Both the position numbers and the translations under genes were made by a program. Positions 8,930 through 18,513 of a stretch of 42,942 bases of DNA are shown here, piece after piece. Each line of letters begins with the position of its first letter. The first letter of the stretch is position 1. This DNA comes from Fidelibacterota bacterium. GTDB lineage: Bacteria; Fidelibacterota; UBA8477; JABMPR01. The stretch is taken from contig JAIPGJ010000010.1 in the NCBI GenBank assembly GCA_021736185.1, positions 1-42,942 of the forward strand, read 5' to 3'. The notes under the pieces were generated by a model that worked only from the letters and a program-made list of their open reading frames with translations, was not told the origin of the DNA and searched no databases.

Positions 8930-10683
8930 AGCTCGCATTATTTTTCCTGCTTTTTATTCAAGTTGCATTTCCGCAATCAAAAATTGATTTGGGAAGTGAC
9001 GCATTGGATGATCCTGATGAAAATCAATATATGGAACAACTTCTCACTAGCATTTTTCAGCGTATAAACATAGAGACCGCTGATTCAACAGCACTGAAAG
9101 ACAGGGGATATTCCCAACAGGGTATTGAGTCGATCCTCAGTTGGCAAAATCAGGAGGGTCGGAAAGGGTCAACGCGTTGGCTGGCCAAACAACTTCACGA
9201 TGAGGACCTGGTCCTCATGGAACACGATCTGACCACTGCATCATCGTTGACTCAATGCCAATTCCGTCAACGCTTACAATATTCTCCCTCACTGGATGGC
9301 TGGCGCCTTTTGCATAAGGGACGCTTATGGAATCGCTGGGGCTCTGTGAATATCCTGACTGAACAGGATCCGGGAGAAAGTCAATTAACAGATCACTCAA
9401 TTTTTACCTTGAACATTGATGCTCTCCATGGATTCCAAAATATTATCCTGGGTGATTTCCATGTCAACTGGGGTGGCGGACTTATCCTTAATCAACAGGG
9501 ATCCCGGGCTAGTCTAAACCCTGGGAGCCTCATGCGTAAAAGCGTATTGACTATTCGACCCCATTATTCAAGCAGGGAGTCCGATTATTTTCATGGACTG
9601 GCCAGTCAATTTTCATTCATGAACATGCGTGGCGCAGCATTCCTTTCCAGTCGGAAAGAAATCGGTCTCATGCAGGATGGGGAATTCAGAGAAGATGCCG
9701 ATGGAATTCACCCCATTGGAAAGACCTTCCAAATATATCGATCAAAAACCCTGGGACTTGCTATGGAAAGGTATGGATCTGGGTTTCAACTATATGGTTC
9801 GGCTCTGTATCATCCCCAGGAAAGGTCCGGGATAGACTATGAGTTGGGGTTTTTAAAAGCGTTTAACGATTCTCATCATATTCAAGTCTTCACCAATGGG
9901 CTTGACCTCAATGATTCCCGAATCCTCCTTACCTGGACTTATTCCACCAAACCTGTGATCCTCAGCCTTCAATACAGACGCTATTGCTCGGATTCAGAAT
10001 CATCTTCAGGAGCCATGCCAACCCTCCTGGGATCATCTGCAAAAAACGAAGGGGGACTTTCTTTCAGAGCTCAAATACGGCCTGGCAAAACCATGCGGAT
10101 TCGCTACGCATTGGAGACGGGAAGTTCAGTCAAAGTGAACTCCTGTTTCGATTACAGATCGATACAGCATCACAAGATCCAATTCACTCGGAAACTGAAT
10201 CATGGGGAATGCCAGCTTGATTTTAGCCGAAGACGAGAGCAACCCATTATCCAGGGGGATGTCTGGAATGCTCATTTCACTCAGGCAGAAATCTACAAGG
10301 AAGCCCTGTCGCTATTACACCAATTTTCACCGAATTTAATATATCGAATAAATCTTAAAGCTGCTTTGGACGGCCATGAAACAGCCTGGTTGGTGCAACA
10401 GCGTTTCTCCGGGAAACATGGCTTGTGGAAATGGACCATCGGCTATACCCGATATGGAGTACCAGATTATGTATTGAGGCTGAGTATCTATGAGACCAGC
10501 GTGGCAGAAAGCTTTAGCTTTTATACCTGCTATGATGATGGTGATCGATGCTTCCTTTACCTGAAGCAACAGACTCAAAATTGGTTCGACCTGGAGTTGA
10601 AATTGGATCAAACTCGTTCCTTCGATCCACTTATGCCATCTAAACAACTTGCGCTGAGTTTTCAGATGTCCGTTGTCTTATAA
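8926..10683 (+). CDS. helix-hairpin-helix (ComEA-like) plus outer-membrane beta-barrel protein
   Basis: I take the GTG at 8926, which overlaps the upstream stop as GTGA and has GGAG 11 bases before it, giving 585 residues with a clean signal peptide (VKLALFFLLFIQVAFPQ). The track start lies inside the previous gene. After the signal comes a short helical region with a ComEA-like hairpin (INIETADSTALKDRGYS...ILSWQNQEG). About 470 residues of strand-rich barrel follow, including ILGDFHVNWGGGLILNQQG. This matches a Bacteroidota-type family of secreted HhH proteins with a C-terminal barrel, whose function is not established. The usual GIGP of the hairpin is degraded to GYSQ. Confidence 0.7.
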   Translation: MKLALFFLLFIQVAFPQSKIDLGSDALDDPDENQYMEQLLTSIFQRINIETADSTALKDRGYSQQGIESILSWQNQEGRKGSTRWLAKQLHDEDLVLMEHDLTTASSLTQCQFRQRLQYSPSLDGWRLLHKGRLWNRWGSVNILTEQDPGESQLTDHSIFTLNIDALHGFQNIILGDFHVNWGGGLILNQQGSRASLNPGSLMRKSVLTIRPHYSSRESDYFHGLASQFSFMNMRGAAFLSSRKEIGLMQDGEFREDADGIHPIGKTFQIYRSKTLGLAMERYGSGFQLYGSALYHPQERSGIDYELGFLKAFNDSHHIQVFTNGLDLNDSRILLTWTYSTKPVILSLQYRRYCSDSESSSGAMPTLLGSSAKNEGGLSFRAQIRPGKTMRIRYALETGSSVKVNSCFDYRSIQHHKIQFTRKLNHGECQLDFSRRREQPIIQGDVWNAHFTQAEIYKEALSLLHQFSPNLIYRINLKAALDGHETAWLVQQRFSGKHGLWKWTIGYTRYGVPDYVLRLSIYETSVAESFSFYTCYDDGDRCFLYLKQQTQNWFDLELKLDQTRSFDPLMPSKQLALSFQMSVVL

Positions 10684-10712
10684 AAGCCAGCAGACTACTT
10701 TCAACGCTAAAT

Positions 10713-12245
10713 ATGAATCGGCTACGATATATTGCTCTCGCTCTCATTCTGATATTTTCGGTCTCTTCGCTACAGGCGAGAAGAACGGAACTTATTCTTC
10801 AAAAAGCCTCAGATGATCGATATGTCCCAGCTATCCCGGTTTACATTATAAATCAGTACCAATATATTTCTCTACAGGGTTTGTTAGATGCCTATAAAGT
10901 ATCTGCCTTCCAAAACCCTGCCGTTCGCAAATCTGTCTTCCGCTTGGGTCAGTTGAAATTTAAAGTGACTGCCTATAACCACTACGTCATGGTTGAAGAT
11001 AAAACCTTTCAGATGTCCCATGCGGTTATTCTCTTTGATGGAGAAACCTACCTGCCCATGGATGATTTTGTTGGGATATTGAAGCTGGTTGGCCTGGTTT
11101 CCCGGGTGACTATTCTATCAGGAACGGACACAGCAGACCTGCAGGTCCAGAAAGAAACAGAATTCCAGGAGTTTTCTCCTTATGAAATATTATCTGCCAG
11201 TATTGAAGAACGGCAGAATGGTACAGTTATTCGTATTCGAACAGCCAATCGTTATGATGCCAAATCCGTCAAAGCCTGGATTAACAGGGGGGAGTGGCTC
11301 TATGTCACACTGCCAGGTGCAAAAATAAATAAGCTGGGACTCGACGAGACTGAAATCCCTCAAAATAGCAGTATTCGCGATGTGACGGCTGATCAACTGG
11401 ACGGAACCTCTCAACTGACATTTAGACTGCGTGGAACGGTGGAAGGCGTTGATGTTTTGCATCGCGATTCACCCCCGGAAATATTACTGACCCTTCGTCG
11501 TCCCTATGTCATTGATCAAGCCCACTTCCTGGAAAAGGAACGGCAGAAATGGAAATTGGATAAAATCGTTCTTGACGCAGGCCATGGTGGACATGATCCT
11601 GGCGCTCGCGGAAATGGGCTCACCGAAAAAGATATTACCCTTGATGTGGTAAAGCGCTTGGGTAAACTCATTGAAACCCGCACAGATATTGAAGTGGTTT
11701 ATACTCGGAAAACAGATGTGTTCGTGCCTCTCTGGGAACGCACAAAAATCGCCAATGAAGCAGGCGGAAAAGTTTTCCTGAGTGTCCATGTCAATGCGAA
11801 TAAGAATAAAAAGGCTTCTGGTTTTGAAACGTATTTGTTGCGACCGGGAAAAACAGATGCCGCAGTAGCAGTGGCAGAGATGGAAAATGCGGTAATAAAA
11901 CTGGAAAAGAATACGGATCAATACGACAAGTTGAGCGCGGAACAACTCATCCTGGCCACCATGGCCCAAAGCTCATTTATGCAACAAAGCGAAACACTGG
12001 CAGATCTTACTCAACGAGAATTTGATAACACATTAGTAGGTCAGAATCGCGGGGTGAAGCAGGCTGGGTTTATTGTTCTGATTGGTGCTTCCATGCCCAA
12101 CGTTTTGATTGAACTAGGGTTTATCTCAAATAGAAATGATGCGAGAAGACTCAATCAAGCTGCCTATAGGCAAAAGGCTGCCCAGGCGATTTTTGATGCC
12201 TTGATGAAATATAAAACTCGACATGAAAAGTTGTTATCTCCGTGA
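10713..12245 (+). CDS. N-acetylmuramoyl-L-alanine amidase (Amidase_3)
   Basis: A 510-residue periplasmic zinc amidase that cleaves the MurNAc-L-Ala bond of peptidoglycan, as AmiA/B/C do at division. It has a signal peptide (about residues 1-22), a copper-amine-oxidase-N/AMIN-like beta region (about 25-265) and an Amidase_3 domain (about 283-503). Zinc ligands are His291 (DAGHGGHDPGA), Glu305 (LTEKD) and His359 (SVHVNAN), with catalytic Glu467 in LIELGFISN. The insertion around 385-440 (MENAVIKLEKNTDQYDKLSAE) corresponds to the autoinhibitory helix of AmiB/AmiC-type enzymes, so activation by an EnvC/NlpD-like partner is likely. The TGA overlaps the murI GTG. Confidence 0.95.
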   Translation: MNRLRYIALALILIFSVSSLQARRTELILQKASDDRYVPAIPVYIINQYQYISLQGLLDAYKVSAFQNPAVRKSVFRLGQLKFKVTAYNHYVMVEDKTFQMSHAVILFDGETYLPMDDFVGILKLVGLVSRVTILSGTDTADLQVQKETEFQEFSPYEILSASIEERQNGTVIRIRTANRYDAKSVKAWINRGEWLYVTLPGAKINKLGLDETEIPQNSSIRDVTADQLDGTSQLTFRLRGTVEGVDVLHRDSPPEILLTLRRPYVIDQAHFLEKERQKWKLDKIVLDAGHGGHDPGARGNGLTEKDITLDVVKRLGKLIETRTDIEVVYTRKTDVFVPLWERTKIANEAGGKVFLSVHVNANKNKKASGFETYLLRPGKTDAAVAVAEMENAVIKLEKNTDQYDKLSAEQLILATMAQSSFMQQSETLADLTQREFDNTLVGQNRGVKQAGFIVLIGASMPNVLIELGFISNRNDARRLNQAAYRQKAAQAIFDALMKYKTRHEKLLSP

Positions 12246-13075
12246 ATGAACTGAACTCAGAAAAAGCCATCGGTGTCTTCGACTCAGGACTGGGAGGCAT
12301 TTCGGTTGTACGGGCCATCATCAATTTATTGCCCCACGAACATCTCATCTATTTTGGGGATACTGCGCGCGTTCCCTATGGCTCAAAATCGGAGGAGACG
12401 GTCATCCGTTTCTCACATCAAATATCATCCTTTCTCAAGGAAAAACAGGTCAAGATGATTGTTGTTGCCTGTAATACAGCCTCAGCAGTTGCTCTGGAAA
12501 GCCTGCAAAAGAATTTTAGTATTCCCATTGTGGGTGTGATTGAACCAGGTTCAGAGGCAGCGGTAAAGGTTTCAAAGCATAAGCGTATTGGTGTGATCGG
12601 GACCGCTTCAACCATCAGATCTGGAGCATATCGGACAGCGATACGATCACTTGATCCCGACATTGAGGTCATCGATCAATCCTGTCCGCTCCTGGTACCC
12701 CTGGTAGAAGAGGATTGGCCTCATGATGGAGTGGTGAGACAGGTTCTGGAAAGCTATTTAAGTACATTCCAGGAGCATAAACCGGATGCGCTTATTTTGG
12801 GTTGTACCCATTACCCCTATCTGAAATCAATTATTCAAGAAGTCATGGGACCCTCAGTTAGACTGGTTGATTCCGGGGAGGAAGTAGCGACCCGAGTCCA
12901 ACGCACGCTGGCAGAAATGAATTTACTAAACCCAGAGAGTGGAGATCCAGGCAAACACAAATTTTACGTATCGGATTTCCCCCAAAAGTTTGAAGAGATT
13001 GCTTCCAGATTTTTAGGAAGGCCCCTGGAAAATCTGTTCAAAGTTGAACTCGAAGTTCTGGAATCATACAAATAA
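12242..13075 (+). CDS. murI: glutamate racemase
   Basis: A 277-residue cytoplasmic enzyme making D-glutamate for peptidoglycan. Family signatures are clear: IGVFDSGLGG (residues 10-19), VACNTAS with catalytic Cys77, and LGCTHYP with catalytic Cys188. The PYGSKS segment follows TARV as usual. The start is GTG at 12242 within a GTGA overlap with the amidase stop. The nearby ATG at 12246 is out of frame. Its position after a wall amidase makes functional sense, both acting on peptidoglycan. Confidence 0.97.
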   Translation: MNELNSEKAIGVFDSGLGGISVVRAIINLLPHEHLIYFGDTARVPYGSKSEETVIRFSHQISSFLKEKQVKMIVVACNTASAVALESLQKNFSIPIVGVIEPGSEAAVKVSKHKRIGVIGTASTIRSGAYRTAIRSLDPDIEVIDQSCPLLVPLVEEDWPHDGVVRQVLESYLSTFQEHKPDALILGCTHYPYLKSIIQEVMGPSVRLVDSGEEVATRVQRTLAEMNLLNPESGDPGKHKFYVSDFPQKFEEIASRFLGRPLENLFKVELEVLESYK

Positions 13076-13118
13076 CACACAGCTCTTTTATTTCGTCAAA
13101 GATTGGGAATCACTCAAA

Positions 13119-14390
13119 TTGGTAAAACCGGATTCTAGCTCAGTTTTCGAATATATCTTCGGCTTGACGGTTCCTGGAGTCAAACTCGAACTATCTCGCG
13201 TAAAAGACTTTATGGAAGTGTTGGGGAAACCATATACAGCGTATCCAGTTATCCATATCGCCGGTACCAATGGAAAAGGGTCGACAGCAGCTATGTTGGC
13301 AGCTATCCTTGGGGCATATGGTTTCAAAACCGGCTTGTACACATCACCCCATTTAGTCACACCTAATGAACGTATCAGAGTGGGGAATACCCTGGTTCCT
13401 GATGAATTTATTATCAGACACGTCGAGGAATGGCGCGACACGATCGATGCTCTGGGAATCACCTTTTTTGAAGTCCTCACCGCTCTGGGCATGGTATATT
13501 TCAAACAGGAATCAGTAGATTATGCTGTCCTGGAAACCGGCCTGGGGGGACGGTTGGATGCCACGAATGTGGTGGACCCCATTGTCAGCATCATCACCAG
13601 TATTTCCATGGATCATGAGAATATCCTGGGGGATGATCTAGCAACGATTGCCGGAGAAAAGGCAGGTATTATCAAGCCTCTGCGGCCAATCATCCTGGGA
13701 AAAAATTTCCGAGTTGTGAGACAGGTCATTGAACAAAAAAGTCAGTTGGTGGGAGCTCCCTATACTTATGTTCCTGACAGCGTCAAAATTCGACAAGTGG
13801 AAATTCAAGGGCTTTCACAGCATGTGCGGCTAAGCATAGATCATCAGACTCTTGGGGTTGACCTGCCCCTGTTGGGACATCATCAGGTGGAGAATTTTGC
13901 CAATGTGTTGGCTACCCTGAATGTGCTGGGTTTTTCTCTGGATGCTTCCATAATTCAAAAGGGCTTAAACGAAATGGTTTGGCTCGGACGCCTGCAAACC
14001 CTTCGTAAAGGTCCCCTGGTACTCTATGATGTAGCCCATAATCCGGAAGGTCTGGCGCGTCTTCTGGAATCACTCCATGAGCTTGATATGGACGATTGTA
14101 TTGTGATTGCAGCCTTTAATGCCCGAAAAAATATTCGACCCATGGTGGACATGCTGGAGCAGTGGTCTGGGGCGGTAATCTATTCCATTTTTGCAGGACA
14201 CTCAGCCCTTACCATTGATGCTCTGGAACGTATGGGCGTTCATTCTGAAGACATATCCAGAAATTTGCAGGATGCCTACGAACGTGCCCTGGAGTTGCGA
14301 TCAAGTGGGCAGCAATCCATTTGTTTTGTGGGCAGCCATTATCTGGCTGAAACTCTCTTCCCGATGTTTCAAGATGTGGAAAATTCATAA
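13119..14390 (+). CDS. folC: bifunctional folylpolyglutamate synthase/dihydrofolate synthase
   Basis: A Mur-ligase-family enzyme that adds glutamate to dihydropteroate or folates using ATP. Visible motifs are the P-loop AGTNGKGS, SPHLVTPNERIRV, ETGLGGRLDATNVV, the SMDHENILGDDLATIAGEKAGI carbamyl-lysine/Mg region, and DVAHNPEG in the C-domain. There is no ATG near the expected N-terminus. The track uses a TTG at 13044, which overlaps murI by 32 bases. I prefer the TTG at 13119, with GGGA about 10 bases upstream, giving 423 residues and an N-terminus (FEYIFGLTVPGVKLEL) aligned with the family. Either way the start is non-AUG. Confidence 0.92.
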   Translation: MVKPDSSSVFEYIFGLTVPGVKLELSRVKDFMEVLGKPYTAYPVIHIAGTNGKGSTAAMLAAILGAYGFKTGLYTSPHLVTPNERIRVGNTLVPDEFIIRHVEEWRDTIDALGITFFEVLTALGMVYFKQESVDYAVLETGLGGRLDATNVVDPIVSIITSISMDHENILGDDLATIAGEKAGIIKPLRPIILGKNFRVVRQVIEQKSQLVGAPYTYVPDSVKIRQVEIQGLSQHVRLSIDHQTLGVDLPLLGHHQVENFANVLATLNVLGFSLDASIIQKGLNEMVWLGRLQTLRKGPLVLYDVAHNPEGLARLLESLHELDMDDCIVIAAFNARKNIRPMVDMLEQWSGAVIYSIFAGHSALTIDALERMGVHSEDISRNLQDAYERALELRSSGQQSICFVGSHYLAETLFPMFQDVENS

Positions 14391-14647
14391 TATTTGCTCT
14401 ATTTAAATGATCAAATCAGATACTGTTAAACCTCCGGTTAAATTGCTGTTAAGGATAGCTTGAATAATCAGGAAATGAATTTCAGCTGATTCAATAATAA
14501 ATAAGATTTTTAATTGACAAGGTATAGGTCGGGATTAAATTCAGCTTAGCATTTCAATTAACTGAATGTGCAGTTTTCATCTCCCGGTAATAATTTTTCA
14601 CAGAAATTTAATAAAAATATCAATCACAAAAGAACAGGTTTATTCCA
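14391..14647. promoter_or_regulatory. rho leader region with hairpin and promoter
   Basis: This 257-base AT-rich gap separates folC from rho. At 14466-14491 there is an inverted repeat (AATCAGGAAA / TTTC-AG-CTGATT around a TGAA loop). At 14514-14519 a consensus TTGACA is followed after 16 bases by TAAATT at 14536-14541, a reasonable housekeeping promoter. That would give a leader of about 100 nucleotides. Long untranslated leaders are where rho genes of other bacteria are autoregulated by attenuation. Whether that happens here cannot be seen. Confidence 0.45.
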
Positions 14648-15901
14648 ATGAGTTTTACTTTTACCCAGCTTCTGGATAAGAAGTTGAAAGAACTGGCAGA
14701 AATTGCCCAGGAATTAGCAGTACCAGCCGTCACAGGTCAAAAGAAGATAGATCTCATCGAATCTATTATCGAAGCCCAGACCGAGAGCGAAGGCATGATG
14801 TTTTCGAAGGGTGTTTTGGAGATTTTACCCGACGGATACGGCTTCCTTCGGGATGCTGACAATAATTATCTGGCCGGTGCACATGACATTTATGTTTCAC
14901 CATCCCAAATTAAAAGATTCGGATTACGTACTGGGCAGATCGTTTGGGGGCAAGTCAGACCACCAAAGGACAATGAACGCTATTTCGCCTTGCTCAAAAT
15001 TGAGGCGATAAATTATCAGAATCCTGAGGAAGGTAGAATTGTCCCGCAATTCGATACCCTCATTCCCCTGTATCCTGATAAAAAGCTTACTCTTGAAAGA
15101 GGTCCCAAGAGCTATTCCATGAGGGTCATGGACTTACTCAGCCCAGTTGGGAGGGGGCAGAGGGGACTCATTGTCGCCCAACCCAAAACAGGAAAAACCA
15201 TTCTCCTGCAGGACATTGCCAATTCCATTATCACCAATCACTCTGATGTCACCCTGATTGTACTCCTCATTGATGAGCGTCCCGAGGAAGTGACAGACAT
15301 GCGCCGTATGGTGGATGCTGAAGTGATTGCCTCAACTTTTGATGAGCCGCCAGAACGTCATGTTCAGGTTGCCGACATGGTATTAAACAAAGCCAAATGT
15401 ATGGTTGAATTCGGGAAGGATGTCGTCATCCTTCTGGACAGCCTGACCCGCCTGGCACGAGCTCACAACGCGGTCATACCCCACAGTGGTAAGATTCTGT
15501 CGGGTGGTATTGACTCGAATGCTCTCCACCGACCCAAGCGTTTCTTTGGAGCAGCCAGAAATGTAGAACATGGCGGTAGTTTAACAATCATGGCCACTGC
15601 CCTGATTGAAACAGGGTCGCGCATGGATGATGTCATCTTTGAAGAATTCAAGGGAACCGGTAACATGGAGCTCGTACTGGACCGTCGTCTGAGTGATCGC
15701 CGTATCTATCCGGCTATTGATATCAATCGTTCTGGTACCAGGAAAGAAGAACTTCTCCTTACCAAGGCAGAGTTGTCAAGAACCTGGATCTTGAGAAAAT
15801 TGCTCAACGAAATGACCCCCATCGAAGCCATGGAATTTCTCCTTGAGCGGATGCAGCGATCAGCCACTAACAAGGAATTTATTCAAACGATGAATTCCTA
15901 G
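14648..15901 (+). CDS. rho: transcription termination factor Rho
   Basis: A 417-residue RNA-dependent ATPase helicase that terminates transcripts. It has the Rho N-terminal helical domain (residues 5-45), the cold-shock-like RNA-binding domain with PDGYGFLR (61-68), Walker A QPKTGKT (178-184) and [14 protein letters not shown]. The catalytic core continues through [11 protein letters not shown], and the R-loop segment [27 protein letters not shown] follows. Length is typical for Rho without the extra N-terminal insertions seen in some Bacteroidota. It is transcribed alone, with a promoter-like leader in front and a terminator behind. Confidence 0.97.
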   Translation: MSFTFTQLLDKKLKELAEIAQELAVPAVTGQKKIDLIESIIEAQTESEGMMFSKGVLEILPDGYGFLRDADNNYLAGAHDIYVSPSQIKRFGLRTGQIVWGQVRPPKDNERYFALLKIEAINYQNPEEGRIVPQFDTLIPLYPDKKLTLERGPKSYSMRVMDLLSPVGRGQRGLIVAQPKTGKTILLQDIANSIITNHSDVTLIVLLIDERPEEVTDMRRMVDAEVIASTFDEPPERHVQVADMVLNKAKCMVEFGKDVVILLDSLTRLARAHNAVIPHSGKILSGGIDSNALHRPKRFFGAARNVEHGGSLTIMATALIETGSRMDDVIFEEFKGTGNMELVLDRRLSDRRIYPAIDINRSGTRKEELLLTKAELSRTWILRKLLNEMTPIEAMEFLLERMQRSATNKEFIQTMNS

Positions 15902-15929
15902 CTTTAAGTTAATTATAATTAAAGATCAA

Positions 15930-15961
15930 GGGCGTGGAGCCATTTCCACGCTCTTTTTTTT
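15930..15961 (+). terminator. intrinsic terminator after rho
   Basis: A 9-bp stem (GGGCGTGGA with TCCACGCTC, one G-T pair) with a six-base loop is followed by eight T residues, 29 bases after the rho stop. This is a classical factor-independent terminator. Confidence 0.92.
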
Positions 15962-16079
15962 ATTAAAAACTATCATATGCAATTAAGTGTCAAGTCCAGA
16001 TTATTAATCCACCTTTCCCTTGCCAAGACAGGGGGGGTGCCGATATATTGCGCGGCTTTTTAAGGAGAGGAAGAAAGAA

Positions 16080-17267
16080 ATGAGTTTTGCCAAAAGAATC
16101 AACGCTTTACAGCCCTCAGCCACTATGGCTGTGATAGAAGCTGCAGCTCGTCTGCGCGAGCAGGGCGTTGATGTTATTTCCTTTGGTGCAGGGGAACCGG
16201 ATTTCGACACCCCGGACCACATTATTGCAGCAGCAAATAAAGCCCTGGCTGAAGGACATACTCGTTATACTCCTGGTTCAGGAACAACCAGTCTTAAACG
16301 GGCCATCGCTAAAAAGTTGAAAAAAGATAATGGTCTTGATTATGAGAGCAATCAGATCGTTGTATCCAATGGCGGGAAGCACTCGCTTTTCAATATCATG
16401 ATGACTTTGTTTGAAGAAGGTGATGAGGTCGTTCTGCTTACCCCATATTGGGTGACCTATCCTGAAGTTGTCAAACTGAGCGGAGCCAAGCCTGTTTATG
16501 TGGAAACCCGTGAAGCGGATGGCTTTCAAATTAGCCGTGAACAGCTGCTCCAGGGAATGACGGGCAAGACCAAAGGGATCATTGTAAATACTCCTTCCAA
16601 TCCTAGTGGAGCCGTTCTCAATCGGGAAAGTTTACAGGCCATTGTGGATGTGGCGAAGGAAAAAGATTTATGGTTAATCAGTGATGAGTGCTATGAAGCC
16701 CTGGTCTACGGTGGGGAACATTTGAGTCTGGCTGGATTTGAAGGGGCCTATGAGAAGACCATTACCGTCCAAACCATGTCCAAAGCTTTTGCAATGACAG
16801 GTTGGCGAATGGGTTATTCGGCTTCCTCAAAGGAACTTGCCTCAGCCATGGGCAAATTTCAGGGTCAGGCAACAGGTTGCCCCAATTCAATTGCCCAGTA
16901 TGCCTCAGAAGTAGCCCTCACAGAAGAACCGGTATTTCTTGATGGATGGCGGGCACAATTCATTGAGCGTAGGAACTATATGGTGAAAGCGCTTAATCAA
17001 ATGCCTGGTATTAGCTGTCTCATGCCAGAAGGCGCCTTTTACGCATTCCCAAAGGTTTCAGATCTCTTCGGGAAAAAAGCTGCTGGTTTTGAAATAAAAG
17101 ATGACACTGATCTGACAAATTATTTATTGGATGTCGCCCATGTTACCGTTGTCCCTGGCTCAGCTTTTGGAGCTGCGGAACATATAAGATTGTCCTATGC
17201 AACATCCATGGACGCCATTAAAACAGGCCTGGGCAGATTTGCCGAAGCCGTCGCTAAATTGAATTGA
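16080..17267 (+). CDS. PLP-dependent class I/II aminotransferase (aspartate aminotransferase-like)
   Basis: A 395-residue fold-type I aminotransferase. It shows [11 protein letters not shown] at the N-terminus, [10 protein letters not shown] with Asn174, [10 protein letters not shown] with Asp202 and Tyr205, PLP lysine Lys235 in [15 protein letters not shown], and C-terminal IRLSYATS with substrate-carboxylate Arg371. This is the Ib subgroup of aspartate/prephenate-type enzymes, and exact substrates cannot be fixed from sequence. The start is the ATG at 16080, preceded by a strong TAAGGAGAGG, not the upstream track start. It probably heads the run that continues into rpmE 19 bases later. Confidence 0.93.
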   Translation: MSFAKRINALQPSATMAVIEAAARLREQGVDVISFGAGEPDFDTPDHIIAAANKALAEGHTRYTPGSGTTSLKRAIAKKLKKDNGLDYESNQIVVSNGGKHSLFNIMMTLFEEGDEVVLLTPYWVTYPEVVKLSGAKPVYVETREADGFQISREQLLQGMTGKTKGIIVNTPSNPSGAVLNRESLQAIVDVAKEKDLWLISDECYEALVYGGEHLSLAGFEGAYEKTITVQTMSKAFAMTGWRMGYSASSKELASAMGKFQGQATGCPNSIAQYASEVALTEEPVFLDGWRAQFIERRNYMVKALNQMPGISCLMPEGAFYAFPKVSDLFGKKAAGFEIKDDTDLTNYLLDVAHVTVVPGSAFGAAEHIRLSYATSMDAIKTGLGRFAEAVAKLN

Positions 17268-17286
17268 TGAAGGGAGTACCCATAAA

Positions 17287-17499
17287 ATGAAACCAGGAAT
17301 CCATCCTAAATACGAGTTGCACAAGGTTACCTGTGCCTGCGGGAATAGTTTTGAGACCTATACAACTGTCGGTGAACTGCATATAGAAATTTGCAATGCA
17401 TGTCATCCATATTTTACGGGCAAGCAGAAATTGCTCGATACGGCTGGTCGTATTGACAAATTCCGTAAAAAGTATGGAACTGCTGAAAAAGCGAAGTAG
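17287..17499 (+). CDS. rpmE: 50S ribosomal protein L31, zinc (C+) form
   Basis: A 70-residue ribosomal protein. It has [10 protein letters not shown] at the start, zinc-type cysteines at 16, 18, 36 and 39 (CACGN and CNACHP), and the [20 protein letters not shown] core. C+ L31 proteins are released under zinc starvation in species that also carry a C- paralogue, and no paralogue is in this window. The rho...rpmE...DUF1385...prfA order is a recurring bacterial neighbourhood. Confidence 0.97.
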   Translation: MKPGIHPKYELHKVTCACGNSFETYTTVGELHIEICNACHPYFTGKQKLLDTAGRIDKFRKKYGTAEKAK

Positions 17500-17520
17500 A
17501 TAGTTATTAAAGCTGTTTTG

Positions 17521-18513
17521 ATGCCCAAACGCTCACTTCGCGTTTTCATTCAGGCATTCCTCACCGCCCAGCAGACTATTCTGGTTGGTGGGCAGGCTAT
17601 CATCGAAGGTGTGATGATGCGAGTGCCTGGTGCTTATGCTATTGCTGTGAGGAATCCCAAAGGCGAGATTGTTACCAGACGTCAGGAATTCACCTCTCTC
17701 ACAGAAAAAATTGCCATTTTGAAAAAGCCGGTGCTGAGAGGCATGATTGCTCTTTTTGAATCCATGAAAATGGGTATTGGTACGCTCAACGAATCTGCGG
17801 AAATTGCCTACGAGGAAGATCACTCAGCAGAGCTGACGCTGAAGGATAAAGTATTGTCCACACTTGGGACCTTGCTGGCCCTGGGAATTGGCCTGGGTCT
17901 CTTTTTTGTTACCCCGCTCTTCGTTACGGGCAATCTGCTTCATCTTTCAGAAACTGCTTTTACTTTCAATGTGGTTTCAGGGATTATCAGAATAGCTCTG
18001 TTCCTGCTATATCTCTGGGGGATTTCGCTCCTGGATGATGTGAAGCGCCTCTTTCAATATCATGGAGCTGAGCATAAAGCAGTCTATACCTTTGAAGCTG
18101 GCAAGCAACTGGATCTTGATTCTGCTAGACCCTTCCAAACCCAACACCCGCGTTGTGGAACCAGTTTCATTTTTATCGTGCTTTTATCTTCCATTATCAT
18201 GTTTGCCCTGATCGACAGCGTTGTGAAACTCTTCGCTGGCGAAATGACCTTACAGATAAGGTTGCTGACTCATCTGCCACTCATCCCATTGGTGGCTGGT
18301 GTGGGGTACGAAATATTGAAGCTGAGCTCAAAATACCGTCATATTGCCTGGGTGAGAGCATTATCGGCTCCCGGAATCTGGCTGCAGAATATCACAACCA
18401 GCGAGCCTGATGATGACCAGCTCACAGTTGCCCTTGAATCACTCAAGTTTGCCTTTGGCGATGATCTGGAGAAATATCAGGGTAAATCATTTGTGGCTGA
18501 GGCCATTGACTAA
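17521..18513 (+). CDS. DUF1385 (YqhQ-type) membrane protein
   Basis: A 330-residue integral membrane protein of the DUF1385 family. The signature pieces are [22 protein letters not shown] (residues about 20-41) and [16 protein letters not shown] with [11 protein letters not shown] in the middle. Hydrophobic segments lie around 115-140, 155-175, 215-235 and 250-270. The biochemical role is not established, but the family is commonly encoded between rpmE and prfA, as here. I use the ATG at 17521, one codon inside the track's TTG. No strong ribosome site is visible. Its TAA shares one base with the prfA ATG (TAATG). Confidence 0.92.
   Translation: MPKRSLRVFIQAFLTAQQTILVGGQAIIEGVMMRVPGAYAIAVRNPKGEIVTRRQEFTSLTEKIAILKKPVLRGMIALFESMKMGIGTLNESAEIAYEEDHSAELTLKDKVLSTLGTLLALGIGLGLFFVTPLFVTGNLLHLSETAFTFNVVSGIIRIALFLLYLWGISLLDDVKRLFQYHGAEHKAVYTFEAGKQLDLDSARPFQTQHPRCGTSFIFIVLLSSIIMFALIDSVVKLFAGEMTLQIRLLTHLPLIPLVAGVGYEILKLSSKYRHIAWVRALSAPGIWLQNITTSEPDDDQLTVALESLKFAFGDDLEKYQGKSFVAEAID

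Noticed and set aside
11484-11969. A 161-codon minus-strand ORF inside the amidase gene
   Set aside because: It is antisense to the conserved Amidase_3 catalytic region, and the Phe/Cys-rich translation has no family resemblance.
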